Shown here: positions 19,050 through 30,951 of the stretch, in pieces
Numbering within the stretch: position 1 is the first letter of the stretch
How the letters are laid out: each line of letters begins with the position of its first letter
NCBI GenBank assembly: GCA_030529425.1
Contig: JAUMWX010000001.1
Span: 62,001 to 126,000, forward strand
Reading direction: 5' to 3'
Length of the DNA: 64,000 bases
Source of the DNA: Tissierellia bacterium
GTDB lineage: Bacteria; Bacillota; Clostridia; Tissierellales; Peptoniphilaceae
Translations under genes and position numbers: made by a program
The notes under the pieces: model-generated
What the model was told of the DNA's origin: nothing
Seen by the model: the letters and a program-made list of their open reading frames with translations, nothing else
The model's database searches: none

Positions 19050-19070
19050 TTTTTCACTCTATTTAAACAA

Positions 19071-19092
19071 AATCAGACATTTCTGCCTGATT
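19071..19092 (-). terminator. Terminator of the gyr-rsb-sigB run
   Basis: On the minus strand AATCAGGCA and TGTCTGATT pair around a GAAA loop, with one G-T pair, followed by TTTTGTTT. It starts at the sigB stop codon and separates sigB from the mannosidase. Confidence 0.65.
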
Positions 19093-19919
19093 TAATGATT
19101 AGTTTTTTCCAATTCTTCTCTGAATTTATTCAGAACTCTTTTTTCCATTCTGGAAATCGTCATTTGACTCACTTCTAATTCTTCAGCAATTGCAACTTGA
19201 GTCATTTTTTCGAAATATCTTAAAACAACTATCTTTTTTTCTATATCACTCAATGATTTCATAGTTTCTTTAATAAAATCCATTATTTCAAAATTTTCAA
19301 AATTTTTGTCCTCGAAACCTAATAAATCTCCAATATTGACATCTTTATCATCTCCGGAATTGTCATATGTCCTGTCAAGGGATTGAGGCGTATATACCTG
19401 AGATGCATCCAATGCCTCTATAACCTCTTCCGAAGATACATCCAAAAATTTGGCCAACTCATCAATACTTGGAGTTCTTTGCAAATCTTGAGCCAAGTCC
19501 ATTTTTGCAATATTAATTTTTTTAGATAATTCTTGAATCCTTCTAGGTACCCTGATTACCCATCCCTTATCCCTAAAATATCTCTTTATCTCTCCGACTA
19601 TAGTAGGGGTGGCATAGGATGAAAACTCATAACCTCTGTCGATATTAAACCTGTCCAATGCCAAAATCAATCCCAACGAAGCTACCTGAAAAAGATCGTC
19701 GTACTCTATTCCCTTATTTATATATTTTTTTGCCAATATTTCCGCTATATATAAATTTTTATTGATCAGAAGGTCTCTTATCGGCTTCATCTTCTTTTTT
19801 ATATAGGAAGCCTCTTCTTTGTTATTTGCATTTTTCAGTTGTTCTCTTAAAATTTCAAGTTCCTTAAATAAATCATAGTCCTTAATTTCTTCAAAGTTAA
19901 CCGAATCTTTTTTTGTCAT
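19092..19919 (-). CDS. sigB: SigB/SigF/SigG family alternative sigma factor
   Basis: A 275-residue sigma-70 family protein that redirects RNA polymerase. Region 2 is seen in GIEYDDLFQVASLGLILALD and the -10 recognition part FSSYATPTIVGEIKRYFRD. Region 3 follows (VPRRIQELSKKI), and region 4 carries the helix-turn-helix VAIAEELEVSQMTISRMEKR near the C-terminus. The pattern GEIKRYFRDKGW with VPRRIQEL is typical of SigB/SigF/SigG. It sits last in rsbV-rsbW-sigB, the standard order of a general stress module. No sporulation genes are visible here, so I favour sigB over spoIIAC. Confidence 0.88.
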   Translation of the reverse strand: MTKKDSVNFEEIKDYDLFKELEILREQLKNANNKEEASYIKKKMKPIRDLLINKNLYIAEILAKKYINKGIEYDDLFQVASLGLILALDRFNIDRGYEFSSYATPTIVGEIKRYFRDKGWVIRVPRRIQELSKKINIAKMDLAQDLQRTPSIDELAKFLDVSSEEVIEALDASQVYTPQSLDRTYDNSGDDKDVNIGDLLGFEDKNFENFEIMDFIKETMKSLSDIEKKIVVLRYFEKMTQVAIAEELEVSQMTISRMEKRVLNKFREELEKTNH

Positions 19920-19927
19920 TTCCTTAC

Positions 19928-20275
19928 CTATTTTTTCTTAGATATTCTTATGCAATTATTTGTACTCTCAATATTATCCGTTAGTGTCATTAAAATTTGT
20001 CGTTTTAATTTAAATCCTTCTTGGTCAATTTTTTCTAAAAAATTTATTTCATCAGCCTTAAACAAAACATCTATTTGATTTTCATACAATTCAAAATTCA
20101 AGACTATTTTTTCATTTATAGGCATGATAAATGTAGCCAATTCAGTTACAATTACCTTCAAATCCTCTATATCATCAATATTAAAACCTATTCTGTTAGC
20201 TAAAGAGCTAACAGAAAGTCTTAATAATTGCAAATATTGTGAATTAGCAGGAATTATCAATTCCACCTTATCCAT
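19928..20275 (-). CDS. rsbW: RsbW-like anti-sigma factor, divergent and probably without ATPase
   Basis: By position this is the anti-sigma/kinase that holds SigB and phosphorylates RsbV. The start is ATG 20275, one base after the rsbV stop, with GGAG upstream; a longer in-frame reading from 20305 overlaps rsbV. The 115 residues align with RsbW up to IEDLKVIVTELATFIM, but the usual N-box Asn is Phe49. The DxG box that normally follows is replaced by LFKADEINF, and the GGLGL lid is absent. Known RsbW and SpoIIAB proteins have about 145-160 residues. I infer loss or strong change of ATP binding. Confidence 0.7.
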   Translation of the reverse strand: MDKVELIIPANSQYLQLLRLSVSSLANRIGFNIDDIEDLKVIVTELATFIMPINEKIVLNFELYENQIDVLFKADEINFLEKIDQEGFKLKRQILMTLTDNIESTNNCIRISKKK

Positions 20276-20276
20276 T

Positions 20277-20585
20277 TTATTCTCCAATATGAAATAATTT
20301 ATCAAGTTCGGTTATATAAAACAATTTTTCGATGCTTTTTTTTGAATTTTTAATATATATTTCCTTATTTTTTTCTTTAACTATTTTATAAACCGAAATT
20401 ATAGCTCCCAAACCTGTAGAATCTATATAATCCAAATTTTTTAAATCGAATACTAAATTCTTATCGGTTTTTTCGTATTCTCTCAATACATTTTGTCTGA
20501 ATTCATCTACCGTATTGATGTCTAAGTCTCCATACAAACTTACTTTCAGGTCTTCTTCATCTTGGTATTTTATATCAAATCCCAT
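20277..20585 (-). CDS. rsbV: RsbV-like anti-sigma factor antagonist (STAS domain)
   Basis: A 102-residue STAS-domain protein. In the partner switch, unphosphorylated RsbV binds RsbW and frees SigB. The phosphoacceptor motif IDSTGLG is intact with Ser56, and the length is that of the whole domain. The gene begins nine bases after gyrA and is followed by rsbW at one base, so the three-gene module probably shares a transcript with the gyrase genes unless a promoter lies inside gyrA. Confidence 0.85.
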   Translation of the reverse strand: MGFDIKYQDEEDLKVSLYGDLDINTVDEFRQNVLREYEKTDKNLVFDLKNLDYIDSTGLGAIISVYKIVKEKNKEIYIKNSKKSIEKLFYITELDKLFHIGE

Positions 20586-20594
20586 AGCTGTCTC

Positions 20595-23021
20595 CTATTC
20601 AACATCTTCAATATATTTAGCACAGGCAACTATTCTGTCTTCTTCAGATTTAACATCTTTCAAAATAACTCCCTGAGTATCTCTTCCCTTGGTTGAGACA
20701 TCCCTGACAGCCAATCTTATTACATCTCCTCTGACAGAAACAAGAATAATTTCATCTTCCATATTTACTATTTGTGCAGCTGCAATCTTACCGGTTTTCT
20801 TAGTAATTTTGTATGTTTTTACACCCTTTCCGCCTCTGTTTTGAACATTGTAATTCGATAATAAAGTTTTCTTTCCATAACCATTTTCAGAAACTATCAA
20901 CAAATACTCATTATCATTTACTATTGACAAAGATACTACATTATCCGTCGGATTCAATTTAATACCTTTTACTCCTTGGCCCTGTCTTCCTATAGGCCTT
21001 ACATCTGAAAGATTGAACATTATCGATTGCCCCAAAGTTGTAACAAGGAATACTTCGGTATCTTCCTCTACAAACTTCGCTCCTATAAGTTCATCATCTT
21101 CCATAAGGGTGATGGCGATAATTCCCGAAGGTCTGATATTTTGGAATATATCGGATTTCATCTTTTTGATAATACCGTTCTTTGTAGCCAATACTATATA
21201 GAATTCATCCTGAATATCCTTGATAGGGAATACTGCTGAAACTCTCTCACCGACTTCAAGTTGAAGGATGTTTATTATAGCTTGACCTTTGGATTGTCTC
21301 TTTCCTTCCTGTATCTCATAAGCCTTTTTACTGTAAACCCTTCCCTTATTCGTAAAGAAAAGTATGGTATCATGTGTTGATGTAACAAATAAATTTTCCA
21401 CAAAATCATCCTCTTTTGTGGTCATTCCCATTACACCCTTTCCACCTCTGTTTTGAACTTTGTAGGTATCTGCAGGAAGTCTCTTAATATATCCCGCTCT
21501 TGTTAATGTTATCAAAACTTCTTCTTCTTTAATCAAATCTTCCAGATTTATTTCTCCGACAGCCGGCATTATTTTTGTTCTTCTCGAATCACCGTACTTG
21601 TCCTTGATTTCTCTAAGTTCCTCTTTAATTAAATCCAAAAGTACTTTTTCGTCGGCAAGAATTTCTTTCAATCTCTTAATTGTTATTAAAAGTTCTCTGT
21701 ATTCATCTTCCAATTTTTCAACATTAAGTCCGGAAAGTCTCTTTAATTGCATATCCAAGATTGCCTGCCCTTGTATATCGGTCAGACCATATCTCTTCGT
21801 AAATTCTTCCTTTATTTCCTTATCATCATAATTTGACCTGATTATTTTTATAATTTCATCAATGTGATCATAAGCAATTCTCAACCCTTCGATTATATGA
21901 GCTCTGGCTTCAGCTTTTTCCAAATCAAATTTCGTTCTTCTTGTGACAACTTCTTTTTGATGCTCTATATAATGATGTATAAGCTCTTTCAAGCTTAAAA
22001 TTCTAGGTATTCCGTCAACTAAAGCAAGATTGATAATCCCGAAGGTTGTTTGCATCGGAGTTAAATTATACAGATTATTTAAAACCACATTCGCATTTGC
22101 ATCTCTTTTTAAATCTATTACAACCTGAATTCCGTTTCTGTTGGATTCATCTCTGATGTCTGAAATTCCTTCTAATTTCTTTTCTTTTACAAGATCCGCA
22201 ATCTTAATAATTAGATTTGCTTTGTTAACTTGGTAAGGAATTTCGGTAATTACAATCCTGTTTCTATTCTTGTATTCGTCAATATTTGCAACAGCCCTTA
22301 ATTTAATTTTTCCTCTACCCGTCTTATATGCATTGATAATTTCTGACTTTCCCATTATATTTGCACCAGTAGGGAAATCCGGTCCTTTAATATATTTCAT
22401 CAAACCGTCAACGGTTATATCATTATCATCAATATACGCAATACAGCCGTCTATGATTTCGTTAAGATTGTGTGGAGCCATATTGGTTGCCATCCCAACG
22501 GCTATACCTGCAGAACCGTTGACCAAAAGATTCGGAAATCTTGCAGGTAATACAACCGGTTCAACTTCTTCCTCATCAAAGTTCGGTTGAAAATCAACAG
22601 TGTCTTTATTGATATCTCTCAACATCTCTTGAGCAAGTTTACTCATTCTAACTTCAGTATAACGCATTGCCGCCGCACCGTCACCATCTATCGAACCGAA
22701 GTTACCCTGACCGTCGGCAAGCATATATCTGGTATTGAAATCTTGAGCAAGCCTTACTACCGCATCATAAATAGCCGTGTCTCCGTGCGGATGGAATCTA
22801 CCCATTACATCACCGACAAGTCTGGCGGACTTTCTGTGAGGTGTATTCGGATGTAGACCCAATATTGACATGCCGTAAAGTATTCTTCTGTGAACAGGTT
22901 TAAGTCCGTCCCTAACATCCGGTAACGCTCTTGAGACTATTACCGACATCGAATAGTCCAAATAAGAGCTTTTCATCTTTTCTTCTATATCCGTAAGGAT
23001 AATATTTGATTTATCTATCAT
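20595..23021 (-). CDS. gyrA: DNA gyrase subunit A
   Basis: GyrA carries the DNA cleavage and rejoining function of gyrase, which introduces negative supercoils. The 808 residues include the quinolone-region segment GRFHPHGDTAIYD (74-86, Thr at the position of E. coli Ser83), catalytic Tyr121 in AAAMRYTEV, and a C-terminal six-blade domain. The GyrA-box QRGGKG appears as QNRGGKG in two copies (near KVQNRGGKGVMG and NVQNRGGKGVKT). It follows gyrB by 13 bases and precedes rsbV by nine. Confidence 0.97.
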   Translation of the reverse strand: MIDKSNIILTDIEEKMKSSYLDYSMSVIVSRALPDVRDGLKPVHRRILYGMSILGLHPNTPHRKSARLVGDVMGRFHPHGDTAIYDAVVRLAQDFNTRYMLADGQGNFGSIDGDGAAAMRYTEVRMSKLAQEMLRDINKDTVDFQPNFDEEEVEPVVLPARFPNLLVNGSAGIAVGMATNMAPHNLNEIIDGCIAYIDDNDITVDGLMKYIKGPDFPTGANIMGKSEIINAYKTGRGKIKLRAVANIDEYKNRNRIVITEIPYQVNKANLIIKIADLVKEKKLEGISDIRDESNRNGIQVVIDLKRDANANVVLNNLYNLTPMQTTFGIINLALVDGIPRILSLKELIHHYIEHQKEVVTRRTKFDLEKAEARAHIIEGLRIAYDHIDEIIKIIRSNYDDKEIKEEFTKRYGLTDIQGQAILDMQLKRLSGLNVEKLEDEYRELLITIKRLKEILADEKVLLDLIKEELREIKDKYGDSRRTKIMPAVGEINLEDLIKEEEVLITLTRAGYIKRLPADTYKVQNRGGKGVMGMTTKEDDFVENLFVTSTHDTILFFTNKGRVYSKKAYEIQEGKRQSKGQAIINILQLEVGERVSAVFPIKDIQDEFYIVLATKNGIIKKMKSDIFQNIRPSGIIAITLMEDDELIGAKFVEEDTEVFLVTTLGQSIMFNLSDVRPIGRQGQGVKGIKLNPTDNVVSLSIVNDNEYLLIVSENGYGKKTLLSNYNVQNRGGKGVKTYKITKKTGKIAAAQIVNMEDEIILVSVRGDVIRLAVRDVSTKGRDTQGVILKDVKSEEDRIVACAKYIEDVE

Positions 23022-23034
23022 CTATTTCATACTC

Positions 23035-26064
<3,030 letters not shown>

Positions 26065-26065
<1 letters not shown>

Positions 26066-26280
26066 TATTCCTCAATTTCAATTATAATATCCAAGACCTC
26101 AACTATATCATTCGTTCTGACTTTCTTTCCTCTCATGGTACACACTTCACCGTTAAATTTTACCATTCCTTTGGAAATTAATTCCTTTGCTTCCCCGCCG
26201 GATTGAATAATTTCAGCATACTTCAGCAGCTGATCCAATTTTATATATTCCGTATTTATTTTTATTTTTTTGTTAATCAT
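26065..26280 (-). CDS. yaaA: S4-domain RNA-binding protein YaaA
   Basis: A 71-residue protein of the YaaA/RlbA group that lies between dnaN and recF in many Bacillota. Most of it is one S4 RNA-binding domain ([20 protein letters not shown], then [17 protein letters not shown]). Its function is not settled; the B. subtilis member is linked to ribosome assembly. Its ATG overlaps the dnaN stop in ATGA. Confidence 0.9.
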
Positions 26281-27371
26281 TGTGAAAGCCTCACCGGTAA
26301 TACAAGATAAACATAGCTTTCTTCATCTCCTGAAGGTCTCATAACCAACGGAGCAAGTGAATGATTTAAATATATATTTACTTGATCATCATCTATAACT
26401 TTTAGTCCGTCCAATAAATATTTTGTGTTAAATGCTATTTTCAAGTTTTCTCCGTCCTGATTACAAAATACCTTTTCATCAAGCTTACCCAACTCAGAAT
26501 TTGAATTTATGGAAATAACACCTTCTTCAATTGTTAATTTCGTAAGACTTGCAGCTCCGCCAACAGACATAAGAAGCGCTCTGTCCAAAGAGTTTAATAA
26601 ACTCTCTCTGTTTACTACCAATTTTGTCTTATAATCATTTATCAGTATTTTGTTATATTCAATATATTTCTTATCTATCAATCTTGAATACATCTTTGTA
26701 TTGGAATTTCTAAATAATATATGTCCCTTAATAACGGATATCTCGGTAACTCCGTCATCAAGTATCTTACTCAATTCATTAAAAGCTCTTTTTGGAACAA
26801 TACAGGAATTAGTTTTTTCTATTCCATAGGTATATTTTTTTATTGCCATTCTGTATCCGTCAAGTCCTACAAATTTTATATTATCCTTATTCAATTCGAA
26901 TAAAATACCTGTTATTGCAAGCTTAGACTCATCGTCAGATGTCGCAAAAATCGTATCTTTTATCCCATATTGCAAATCTGAATTATTAACTACGGCAATT
27001 ACATCGTCTTCTATATCCGGTAATGCCGGATAATCTATAGAATTTTGCCCCTTTATTTCAAATAGAGAATTTTGGCATGTTATGGTTATATTTTCATCTT
27101 CCACATCAATCTCTATTTCATCTTCAGGCATTTTTCTAACGATATTTCCTATTATATCCGATTTTATTACAACACTTCCTTCTCTTATAACCTGACATTC
27201 CACAAATGTTTCTATGGATAATTCCAAGTCGGTAGACGTTAGGTATAATTTTTCGTCTTTTGCTTCAAAAACAATACCTTCAAGAATCTGAATTGAGGAT
27301 TTATTGGATATGGCTTTTTGAGCAATACTTATATGTTTTGAAAGATGAGATTTCAAAATTCTGATTTTCAT
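26277..27371 (-). CDS. dnaN: DNA polymerase III beta clamp
   Basis: The sliding clamp tethers polymerase III and other proteins to DNA. The 364 residues make the usual three clamp domains. The conserved C-terminal VYLVLPVRL (family form YxxMPxRL) forms part of the peptide-binding pocket. AGGAGAG precedes the ATG. It follows dnaA across the 156-base origin spacer on the same strand. Confidence 0.96.
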   Translation of the reverse strand: MKIRILKSHLSKHISIAQKAISNKSSIQILEGIVFEAKDEKLYLTSTDLELSIETFVECQVIREGSVVIKSDIIGNIVRKMPEDEIEIDVEDENITITCQNSLFEIKGQNSIDYPALPDIEDDVIAVVNNSDLQYGIKDTIFATSDDESKLAITGILFELNKDNIKFVGLDGYRMAIKKYTYGIEKTNSCIVPKRAFNELSKILDDGVTEISVIKGHILFRNSNTKMYSRLIDKKYIEYNKILINDYKTKLVVNRESLLNSLDRALLMSVGGAASLTKLTIEEGVISINSNSELGKLDEKVFCNQDGENLKIAFNTKYLLDGLKVIDDDQVNIYLNHSLAPLVMRPSGDEESYVYLVLPVRLSQ

Positions 27372-27396
27372 GTTTCTCTCCTATATATTTTAAATT

Positions 27397-27527
27397 TAGT
27401 AATAATAGTAGTAAGGGCTGTGGATTCGTGGATAAGTCTACATATCCACAGTATTTTAATAAAAATGCTATTGATATCAATGTGGATAAATTAAGATAAG
27501 TTTTACCGAAATTTTAAGTTATCCACA
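27397..27527. other. oriC: oriC unwinding region in the dnaA-dnaN spacer
   Basis: On the plus strand six tandem triplets TAGTAATAATAGTAGTAA (27397-27414) match the DnaA-trio pattern (TAG or TAA repeated). They are followed by GGGC (27415-27418) and two abutting DnaA-box-like sites TGTGGATTC (27419-27427) and CGTGGATAA (27427-27435). Further boxes are ATATCCACA (27442-27450), a perfect TGTGGATAA (27481-27489) and a perfect TTATCCACA (27519-27527) touching the dnaA stop. The order trio, GC cluster and boxes is that of the B. subtilis basal unwinding system. AT-rich DNA lies next to the trios on the dnaN side. Confidence 0.85.
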
Positions 27528-28946
27528 TTAGTTATTTTTAATCTTGGCAATTATATTTTCTATATCTCTATTCAGTTGAGAATCTTCATTTCTCATGCTT
27601 TCGATTTTTTCATCTCCATGAAGTACGGTCGAATGATCCCTCTCAAAGGAATTTGCTATTTTTACAACTGAAAAAGTTGTTAATTGTCGAGATATATACA
27701 TTGCTATCTGTCTTGGAACAGCTACATTTTTTTTACGACTTTTTGAAACCAAATCTCCCTTTTGTAGCTTGTAGTAGTCGGTTACAACATCTTTTATAAG
27801 TTCCAGAGTTATAGGTTTATTTTTCTTTTCTTTTATTGAAAGCGCCCTTTTTGCCAAATCTAAAAACTGTTCATCACTTATAGGATCAGAACCGTAATTA
27901 ATTTGTCTGTGAGCGTCTACATTTATAATTGCACCTTCAAGTTCCCTAATATTTGAGGTTATATTTTCAGCCACAAATTCTATAACATTGTTCGGTATGT
28001 TTTTCAGTCTGTCTATTTTAATTTTGTGATTTAATATTGCTACTCTAGTTTCAAAATCAGGTTGTTGTATATCGGCGACTATTCCACCGCTGAAACGAGT
28101 GACCAATCTTTGCTCTAAATTTTCAATCTCCGAAGGCATTTTATCAGAAGTCAAAATTATTTGTTTTTTAGCTTCCCTGAGAGAGTTAAAAGTGTGGAAA
28201 ATTTCTTCCTGAGTACCTTCTTTTCCGGCGATGAATTGTATATCATCTATCATTAAAACATCTGCATTTCTATACTTATCTCTGAACAATTTCGAGTTAT
28301 TCACAGAATTTTTATTGTCTGTAATAGTTGATATAAACTCATTCATAAAGTTTTCACTGGTAATATACAAAACCTTTGTGTCAGGTTTTTTTTTCAATAT
28401 TTCATGTCCAATAGCCTGCATCAGATGAGTTTTTCCTAAACCTGATCCTCCATAGATAAAGAAAGGGTTGAATTTCGTTCCAGGATTTTCGGAAACTCCC
28501 ATGGCTACAGCCAGTGCAAATTCATTACTTTTTCCTCTTACAAAATTATCAAATATGTATTTCGGATTCAAATTTGAGTTATTAAATTTTTTTGTAGTTA
28601 TTTTGGAAGGTTCGATTTCCTGATGAACATAAAATTCCATTTGAGTAGGTTTTGAAGCCTCAATCTCAATATCATTAAGAATTTTATTATATAAAGAATC
28701 GGAAGGTTCCAATATTACAACATCTACTTTATGACCGACGGATTCCTCAAAATGCTGGTTTATAGAGTCTATATATTTTTCATTTACAATTCTTTTTATT
28801 AATTTAATGGTGGCATTTAAGTAAACCGTGTCATTGGTCATTTTCATCGGTGTAATGGGATTTATCCAGGTGTTAAAATGCACATTTGCCATCTCTAAAT
28901 ACATTTTTTGTTTAATCTCATCCCAAATTTGGGTTAATTCATACAT
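27528..28946 (-). CDS. dnaA: Chromosomal replication initiator DnaA
   Basis: DnaA binds the origin boxes and opens the duplex. From ATG 28946 (GGAGG four bases upstream) the protein has 472 residues; an in-frame ATG at 28979 lacks a ribosome site. An N-terminal domain I starts MYELTQIWDEIKQK. The AAA+ core has Walker A GGSGLGKTHL and Walker B VLMIDDIQF. Domain IV carries the DnaA signature region (AMYISRQLT, FERDHSTVLHG), which reads the box sequence. DnaA boxes flank the gene on both sides, consistent with autoregulation. Confidence 0.97.
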   Translation of the reverse strand: MYELTQIWDEIKQKMYLEMANVHFNTWINPITPMKMTNDTVYLNATIKLIKRIVNEKYIDSINQHFEESVGHKVDVVILEPSDSLYNKILNDIEIEASKPTQMEFYVHQEIEPSKITTKKFNNSNLNPKYIFDNFVRGKSNEFALAVAMGVSENPGTKFNPFFIYGGSGLGKTHLMQAIGHEILKKKPDTKVLYITSENFMNEFISTITDNKNSVNNSKLFRDKYRNADVLMIDDIQFIAGKEGTQEEIFHTFNSLREAKKQIILTSDKMPSEIENLEQRLVTRFSGGIVADIQQPDFETRVAILNHKIKIDRLKNIPNNVIEFVAENITSNIRELEGAIINVDAHRQINYGSDPISDEQFLDLAKRALSIKEKKNKPITLELIKDVVTDYYKLQKGDLVSKSRKKNVAVPRQIAMYISRQLTTFSVVKIANSFERDHSTVLHGDEKIESMRNEDSQLNRDIENIIAKIKNN

Positions 28947-28957
28947 ATTCCCTCCGT

Positions 28958-29244
28958 TTATCCACATAGTTATAAACATAAATACATCTATAAAATCGCT
29001 TAAAACAGCGATAATTTTTCATCAACAGAAATTTATCCACAATAATCAACATAACTCAAAAAAATTGATAATGTGGATAAAAAATGAGAAAATTACTATG
29101 TTTTTATTGGTTTAAATAAGGACTTATCAACAATTAATCCACAATTGTGCATAAGTCCTTAATTTTTGTTGATATTTTGTTAGTAACCGATAATATTATA
29201 GCAATTTTCAGAACAAAACTCAAGATATCCACAATTGTGGATTA
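28958..29244. other. oriC: oriC upstream DnaA-box cluster
   Basis: Perfect boxes are TTATCCACA at 28958-28966 and 29033-29041, TGTGGATAA at 29072-29080 and TGTGCATAA at 29146-29154. One-mismatch boxes are TTATCAACA at 29124-29132, TAATCCACA at 29135-29143 and ATATCCACA at 29225-29233. A 16-bp palindrome ATCCACAATTGTGGAT (29227-29242) is a pair of inverted boxes that overlaps the stop of the MFS gene. An 11-bp inverted repeat TAAGGACTTAT (29117-29127 and 29151-29161) encloses three boxes. A 6-bp hairpin at 28995-29012 followed by T on the minus strand may be a weak terminator. The dnaA promoter must also lie here but I cannot fix it. Confidence 0.85.
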
Positions 29245-30516
29245 ATCATCTGCACCTAACAATTCCAATTTGCTCTTTATTTCAGCTTTTGTGTTACCGT
29301 GCCTTACGAATACCATTGTTACAAATGATAAAATTGAAAATATCAGTGCATACGGAAACAGTGCTTTATATCCCAAAGCATCCATCAATAAGCCCGAGAT
29401 TATAGGAGTAATTACTTGAGCTGACATAGCTGCAGTATAGTACATTCCGGTGTATTTTCCTATATCTGAGTTTTTGCTTAATTCAACAACCATCGGAAGA
29501 GAATTTACATTAATCATTGCCCATCCGCAACCTATTACTCCAAACATCATATATACTATAAAGGTGAATTTTGTAAGAAAAATTCCTGCCAAATAAGAGG
29601 ATGTTACTAAAACTACGCCCATTAATATTGTTTTTTTTCTTCCTATTTTTGCAGCCAATAAACCTGAAGGTATGAAACTCAAAAGAGCAAATACATTTGC
29701 TATCATCATTGATATGGCAACACCTCCTTCAGTCATATTCCAGACTTTTATTGCATATCTGGAAAATGCCGTAGTAACTGCATTATATGCTGCATACCAT
29801 AAGAAAATCGAAGCTAAAATTAATAATAAAGATACCAAAACATCTTTATGAAGTTTTTGTTTTTCATCATATACCAATTCTTCAGGATGTTCTTCAGTCG
29901 GCATTTCTTTTAGTAATTTGTTTTCATTTATTTTTAATTTCAATATGATTATTGCAATTATCATTACAATTGCAACCGCGATAAATAAAGGCAAATAATT
30001 ACTTCCGCTTCCATCCAATTTCTTGCTTACTAAAAACTTAATGCTGATCAAAGTTAAAATACTTCCTACGACCCCCATTACATTTATGATTGCATTTCCT
30101 TTAGATCTCAGACTTTTTGGTGTAAGATCGGGCATAAGTGCTACAGCTGGAGATCTGTATAGAGCGGTTGCCAATAAGACAATTCCAAGCCCTACTCTGA
30201 ATAAAAGAAAATTTTTACTGTCATTTGCGACCGGAATTATAATCATACCGATTACCGCGAACAGTGTACCGACAAGTATAAAAGGAGTTCTTTTTCCTAT
30301 TGGAGTGCGGACTCTATCAGAAAAAGCTCCTATAACCGGCAATAGGAACAAGGCCAATATATTGTCTATGGACATAATTATTCCTGTATTTGTCTTGTTC
30401 AATCCAAAAGTACTTTCCAACATCAAAGGAATGATTAAATCGTATAACTGAAAAAATGCAGAAATCGAAAGAAAAGCCATTCCTATATATATAGTTTTTT
30501 TGATATTTAATTTCAT
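29242..30516 (-). CDS. MFS transporter, SLC45/sucrose-type
   Basis: A 424-residue major facilitator with about 12 membrane helices and a central cytoplasmic loop (KLLKEMPTEEHPEEL). Motifs IGAFSDRVRTPIGKRTPFIL (MFS motif A region) and ALMPDLTPKSLRSKGNAIIN resemble the disaccharide:cation symporters grouped as SLC45/sucrose or maltose transporters. Substrate cannot be told from sequence; a sugar is likely. GGAGG precedes the ATG at 30516. It lies between the origin boxes and rpmH and is transcribed toward dnaA, which is an unusual place for a transport gene. Confidence 0.8.
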   Translation of the reverse strand: MKLNIKKTIYIGMAFLSISAFFQLYDLIIPLMLESTFGLNKTNTGIIMSIDNILALFLLPVIGAFSDRVRTPIGKRTPFILVGTLFAVIGMIIIPVANDSKNFLLFRVGLGIVLLATALYRSPAVALMPDLTPKSLRSKGNAIINVMGVVGSILTLISIKFLVSKKLDGSGSNYLPLFIAVAIVMIIAIIILKLKINENKLLKEMPTEEHPEELVYDEKQKLHKDVLVSLLLILASIFLWYAAYNAVTTAFSRYAIKVWNMTEGGVAISMMIANVFALLSFIPSGLLAAKIGRKKTILMGVVLVTSSYLAGIFLTKFTFIVYMMFGVIGCGWAMINVNSLPMVVELSKNSDIGKYTGMYYTAAMSAQVITPIISGLLMDALGYKALFPYALIFSILSFVTMVFVRHGNTKAEIKSKLELLGADD

Positions 30517-30699
30517 AATTCCTCCGAAATAAAATTATTAACTATATGATAACTTAAAATTAGAAAAAAACATAAATATTTTTAATTTTTAGAATTTTAA
30601 AATGGATTAATTTTAAGTTTTACATTATAATACGGTCGTAAACAGTTTATTTAATAATATATAAAACAGAGGAAACGGGCTTTTAAAGAGCCGTAAGTA

Positions 30700-30728
30700 T
30701 TGACAATTATAGTCATAAAATCTATAAT
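30700..30728 (+). promoter_or_regulatory. Promoter of the rpmH-rnpA operon
   Basis: TTGACA (30700-30705), exactly 17 bases, TATAAT (30723-30728): a consensus promoter. Upstream the 30517-30699 spacer is AT-rich, with a bulged hairpin ACGGGCT/AGCCGT near 30676-30695 and nothing else I can name. Confidence 0.9.
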
Positions 30729-30773
30729 GAATGTTAGCATTTTATGTAATCTTGTATGTAAGGGGGGAAAAAG

Positions 30774-30908
30774 ATGAAAAGAACTTATCAACCAAATAGA
30801 AGAAAAAGAGCTAAAAAACACGGATTCAGATCAAGAATGTCTACTACTGGTGGAAGAAGAGTATTAAGAGCTAGAAGACTAAAAGGAAGAAAAAAATTAT
30901 CAGCTTAG
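30774..30908 (+). CDS. rpmH: 50S ribosomal protein L34
   Basis: A 44-residue, highly basic protein beginning [19 protein letters not shown] and ending LKGRKKLSA, the standard L34 length and sequence. GGGGGG lies upstream of the ATG. It heads the conserved rpmH-rnpA-yidD-yidC-jag run to the right of the origin. Confidence 0.97.
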   Translation: MKRTYQPNRRKRAKKHGFRSRMSTTGGRRVLRARRLKGRKKLSA

Positions 30909-30951
30909 ATCTATGAATTCTCATAGATCACATTTATTTTAAGGACTTTTG

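Noticed and set aside
19928..20305. Longer RsbW start at 20305
   Set aside because: It would overlap rsbV by 29 bases without a ribosome site; GGAG lies just before the ATG at 20275.
19092..20585. SpoIIAA-SpoIIAB-SigF sporulation operon
   Set aside because: The order is the same, but the anti-sigma aligns better with RsbW and no sporulation genes are in the window. Not fully excluded.
30670..30699. Hairpin before the rpmH promoter as a terminator
   Set aside because: The stem has a bulge and no T-run follows on either strand.
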